From an uncultured Clostridia bacterium (GTDB lineage Bacteria; Bacillota; Clostridia; Christensenellales; UBA1242), in contig CAKVNK010000001.1 of NCBI GenBank assembly GCA_934777435.1, forward strand, positions 372,001 to 436,000: DNA of 64,000 bases, given 5' to 3'. Both the position numbers and the translations under genes were made by a program. Below, one piece after another: positions 61,362 to 64,000 of the stretch (its first letter is position 1; the number at the start of each line of letters is the position of its first letter). The notes under the pieces are model-generated. The model saw nothing but the letters and a program-made list of their open reading frames with translations, searched no databases and was not told the origin of the DNA.

Positions 61362-63377
61362 ATGAAGAATTTTTTAAAGGCAGTTTTAAAGTATATCATT
61401 ATCTTTGCAATCGCATTTGTTGGCAGTATAATTCTTGTCACATATGTTAAAGAAAAAACTTTTGGCTTCAACATTAGATACCTTGGTTCAACCACATCAA
61501 TTTTGATTATGGTTTTGGCTGTTGGTGGAACATTTGTTTATGATATGTTACGCATTTTAGACGGTAAAGGTAAAAAGAATGATACCGGCAAGGCAGAAGA
61601 CAAAGTTAAAGATGCCAAAGGCCGTGAAACCACACAATTCTTCAACCGTGACTTTTTAACAGACGAAGACTTGAAAAAAATTGAAGGCTTTAACTACAAC
61701 ACATTAAGTTCAATTCAAAACAGCAAAAAAGATGGTATCTTAATACGTGCAGAAGAAAAGCATAATAAAATGGAAATTAATTTTGTTACACCTATTCATA
61801 CTTTGGTCGTAGGTACAACTTCTTCTGGTAAAACATCACGTTTTGTTGTGCCAAGTTTGCAATTAATGAGTATGACAGCAGCAAAACCATCATTTGTTAT
61901 TACCGACCCTAAAGGCGAACTTTATGATAAGTGTTGCAACAAGTTTATTGAAGAAGGTTATGACGTTAAAATTATTAACTTGCGTGACCCGTTCTCATCT
62001 GTGCAATGGAACCCACTTTCCTATCCATATGATATGTACCAACGCAGTTATCATTTGGAAAAAGAAGTTAAAGTTCACCCACCGGGGGACAATCCAAAAC
62101 AATACAATTTGATTATTCAACGTCCATTTGATTACAACACAACAACATGGTTTGAATTTAACAACTTCGCATATGCAGATAAAGACAAACTTGAAAATGA
62201 TATGCGAGTAACAAGCCGTGAATTACAAGACAAAACATTTACAGCACTCAATGATATTTGTGCAACCCTTGCACCTATTGAAAGCACCAAAGACCCTTCA
62301 TGGGAGCGTACAGCACAAAAACTTATCCACGCAATTATGCTTGCAATGTTGGAAGATAGCCGTATACCAGAACTTGGTATGACTCGTGAAAAATACAACT
62401 TGTACAATGTTTACAAAATCGGCAACATGACAGATAACGGACGTGACACTTATGCCACACTTAAAAAATATTTGTTTGAATACCGTAGCAAATTTAGCAA
62501 AGTGCATGATTTGGCATCAACCGCACTTAACAACGCTGAAAGCACAACCAAAAACTATATGGGCTTTGTGTCAAGCAAAACCGCATTATTCAGCGATACT
62601 GGTATCAGTTTCTTAACTGCACACAGCGAAATTGACTTTGTTAATATGGACGAAAAGCCAACAGCAATCTTCCTTATTATTCCTGATGAAATCCGCACAC
62701 GTTATCCACTTGCTATTTTGTTTGTAACCCAGTTATATAAAAAATTGGTTGATAAAGCACAACAAATTGGTGGCCAACTTAAACGTCACGTTTACTTCAT
62801 GCTTGACGAATTTGGTAATATGCCTAAATTCCCAGATTTCGGTTCTATTATGACAGTCGGCCGTAGCCGTGGTATATTCTTTGAACTTTGCGTTCAATCA
62901 TATAGCCAGTTGTATCAAGTTTATGGTCAGGACGAAGGCAAAATCATTAAAGATAACTGCCCTATCCAAATTTATATTGCATCAGAAGATACAACAACAA
63001 ACAAAGAATTTAGCGAACTTTTGGGTAAAAAGACCATCGTTGAAACAAACGAAAATAAATCAAAAGGTCCAGACGGAAAAGAAAGCACTTCTACAAGCAC
63101 AGTTGTTAAATCTATTCCTATTGCTTACCCTGAAGAACTTATGTCATTTAGAGATAAAGGTCAAATTATCATCAAAACATTTGAACCAAACGCATGTTTA
63201 AAAACAGTTATCACACCATACTTTAAATCAAAAATTTATAACACCACACGTGTGTATGGTCAATATCAGGAAAAACGTATGTTTGATGAAGACCAAGTAT
63301 ACTACGACATCAAACAACGTAATAGTATCCTTGCAAAGCAAAATGATGACGATGATGACGATGACGATTTGTTCTAA
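61362..63377 (+). CDS. virD4: VirD4/TraG-type coupling protein
   Basis: 671 residues. Two N-terminal transmembrane helices (about 8-28 and 45-65), Walker A VVGTTSSGKTSR near 150, ITDPKGELYD, and Walker B FMLDEFGNMPKF near 480, followed by GRSRGIFFELCVQSYSQL. Coupling proteins bring the relaxase-DNA complex to the VirB channel. The C-terminus ends in an Asp run (DDDDDDDLF), a common coupling-protein tail. It has its own promoter and terminator and faces away from the rest of the locus. Confidence 0.93.
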   Translation: MKNFLKAVLKYIIIFAIAFVGSIILVTYVKEKTFGFNIRYLGSTTSILIMVLAVGGTFVYDMLRILDGKGKKNDTGKAEDKVKDAKGRETTQFFNRDFLTDEDLKKIEGFNYNTLSSIQNSKKDGILIRAEEKHNKMEINFVTPIHTLVVGTTSSGKTSRFVVPSLQLMSMTAAKPSFVITDPKGELYDKCCNKFIEEGYDVKIINLRDPFSSVQWNPLSYPYDMYQRSYHLEKEVKVHPPGDNPKQYNLIIQRPFDYNTTTWFEFNNFAYADKDKLENDMRVTSRELQDKTFTALNDICATLAPIESTKDPSWERTAQKLIHAIMLAMLEDSRIPELGMTREKYNLYNVYKIGNMTDNGRDTYATLKKYLFEYRSKFSKVHDLASTALNNAESTTKNYMGFVSSKTALFSDTGISFLTAHSEIDFVNMDEKPTAIFLIIPDEIRTRYPLAILFVTQLYKKLVDKAQQIGGQLKRHVYFMLDEFGNMPKFPDFGSIMTVGRSRGIFFELCVQSYSQLYQVYGQDEGKIIKDNCPIQIYIASEDTTTNKEFSELLGKKTIVETNENKSKGPDGKESTSTSTVVKSIPIAYPEELMSFRDKGQIIIKTFEPNACLKTVITPYFKSKIYNTTRVYGQYQEKRMFDEDQVYYDIKQRNSILAKQNDDDDDDDDLF

Positions 63378-63456
63378 TCCGCTAAAATAAATCAAGTTTG
63401 AAGCAAAACTTTAAGTTTGGTTAAAACACTTTGTTGTAAATTGACATAGCATAAAA

Positions 63457-63491
63457 TAAAAAGCACTCTAAATTCAATTAGAGTGTTTTTT
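63457..63491. terminator. bidirectional terminator behind virD4
   Basis: CACTCTAA (63464-63471) with TTAGAGTG (63478-63485), A-run and T-run on either side; also covers the stop of the converging HNH-type gene. Confidence 0.85.
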
Positions 63492-64000
63492 CGTTTTCAA
63501 TATCAATCAATCTTCTTATTTGCACTTTTGAGCCATAAATTTTATCTATAATCTCATCAGTACTTTGTGGTCTTTTGCTTCTTTCATGAATATTTCTATC
63601 TTCATCTTTAAGCATCTTACATATTGTTATGCTATTCAATATTTTGAAGATGTTCTCATTTGTCAATTTATTAGCCTTTTCAAGTTCGCAAAGCTTTTTA
63701 ATAATTTGCGAAACAGGAATTATGTGGTCTTCATGAAAAACATCATTATAAACAAATTCCACACCTTTTTGCAATGTCAGTTCTTCTGTTTCAGGGGTTA
63801 AATTGCTTCCCTTATAAACTTTCACCTTTATAGGCTCAATGTTTTCGCAGATAATTTTTTGCTTGTAATTCACTTCTCGTATATCATAATTTTTTGGACT
63901 TATCTTTTGCCATAATTCGTATGCTTTATTTGATATATAAATATTATCATCTGGCAAAGTTAATTGTCTTAATGTTTGATTTAAAATATATTTTGTATTA
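63478..64000 (-). CDS. HNH-type nuclease-like protein, 5' end outside window
   Basis: The frame stays open from the stop at 63478 to the right edge of the window, so an internal ATG at 63957 is probably not the true start. Visible are 174 residues with HEDHIIPVSQI, the first part of an HNH motif, followed by an Asn in KILNSITIC and KMLKDEDRNI. Similar C-terminal HNH domains occur in restriction and phage-defence proteins. The N-terminus and partner genes are not visible, so function is open. Confidence 0.6.
   Translation of the reverse strand, partial: NTKYILNQTLRQLTLPDDNIYISNKAYELWQKISPKNYDIREVNYKQKIICENIEPIKVKVYKGSNLTPETEELTLQKGVEFVYNDVFHEDHIIPVSQIIKKLCELEKANKLTNENIFKILNSITICKMLKDEDRNIHERSKRPQSTDEIIDKIYGSKVQIRRLIDIENEKTL

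Overview
The window is AT-rich chromosomal DNA from an endospore-forming, low-GC Gram-positive bacterium (Bacillota, Clostridia-like). It carries yabP, yabQ, a divIC/ftsB-like gene, spoVB and spoVT, a dlt operon for D-alanylation of teichoic acids, and a compact Gram-positive type IV secretion (conjugation) locus. A secreted M60 mucin-type metalloprotease and very large surface proteins suggest a gut or mucosal lineage. The species cannot be named from the sequence.

Layout. 1-13.7 kb is mostly core genome: a partial surface lipoprotein, yabP-yabQ-divIC-CMP-kinase-like genes, a GlmU acetyltransferase-only gene, two CPBP membrane proteases followed by rlmH, an M14 carboxypeptidase overlapping tadA, HU, spoVB, a dus gene and a phosphopantetheinyl transferase. 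From 13786 to 28002 lies a 14.2-kb integrated element. It sits exactly in the anticodon loop of a chromosomal tRNA-Arg(CCT), cutting it into a 5' half (13755-13793) and a 3' half (27995-28038) that share the 8-bp core CTCCTAAG. The two halves rejoin on paper into a canonical tRNA. The element carries its own complete, different tRNA-Arg(CCT) just inside the left end (13919-13995), apparently replacing the gene it destroys.

The element holds a Kiwa-like pair (kwaB-kwaA), an integrase with an internal HTH-like insertion, an excisionase-like gene, a replication-initiator-like gene beside an iteron-like AT-rich stretch, a restriction-modification cluster and a 1145-aa helicase with a C-terminal nuclease-like domain. 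It is therefore a small defence island. Three of its genes are each interrupted by one in-frame TAA and are otherwise open.

28-42 kb is a cell-surface region: the M60 protease behind two tandem palindromes, a 2344-aa repeat protein with a membrane-anchored partner, and a transposase-family (RAYT) protein that has lost its HUH motif. 42-52 kb has an ndk gene with a tandem partial duplication, gpsA, and dltA-C-B-D with a linked phosphopantetheinyl transferase. dltA contains a G9 tract in frame near its start, a likely phase-variation switch. pnuC, an orphan KwaA-like membrane protein and spoVT follow. 52.7-63.4 kb encodes a conjugation apparatus (VirB4, VirB6-like, an acidic single-pass protein, a lipoprotein, a VirB2-like pilin and divergent VirD4) with several operator-like palindromes and no relaxase in view. 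The window ends inside an HNH-type gene.
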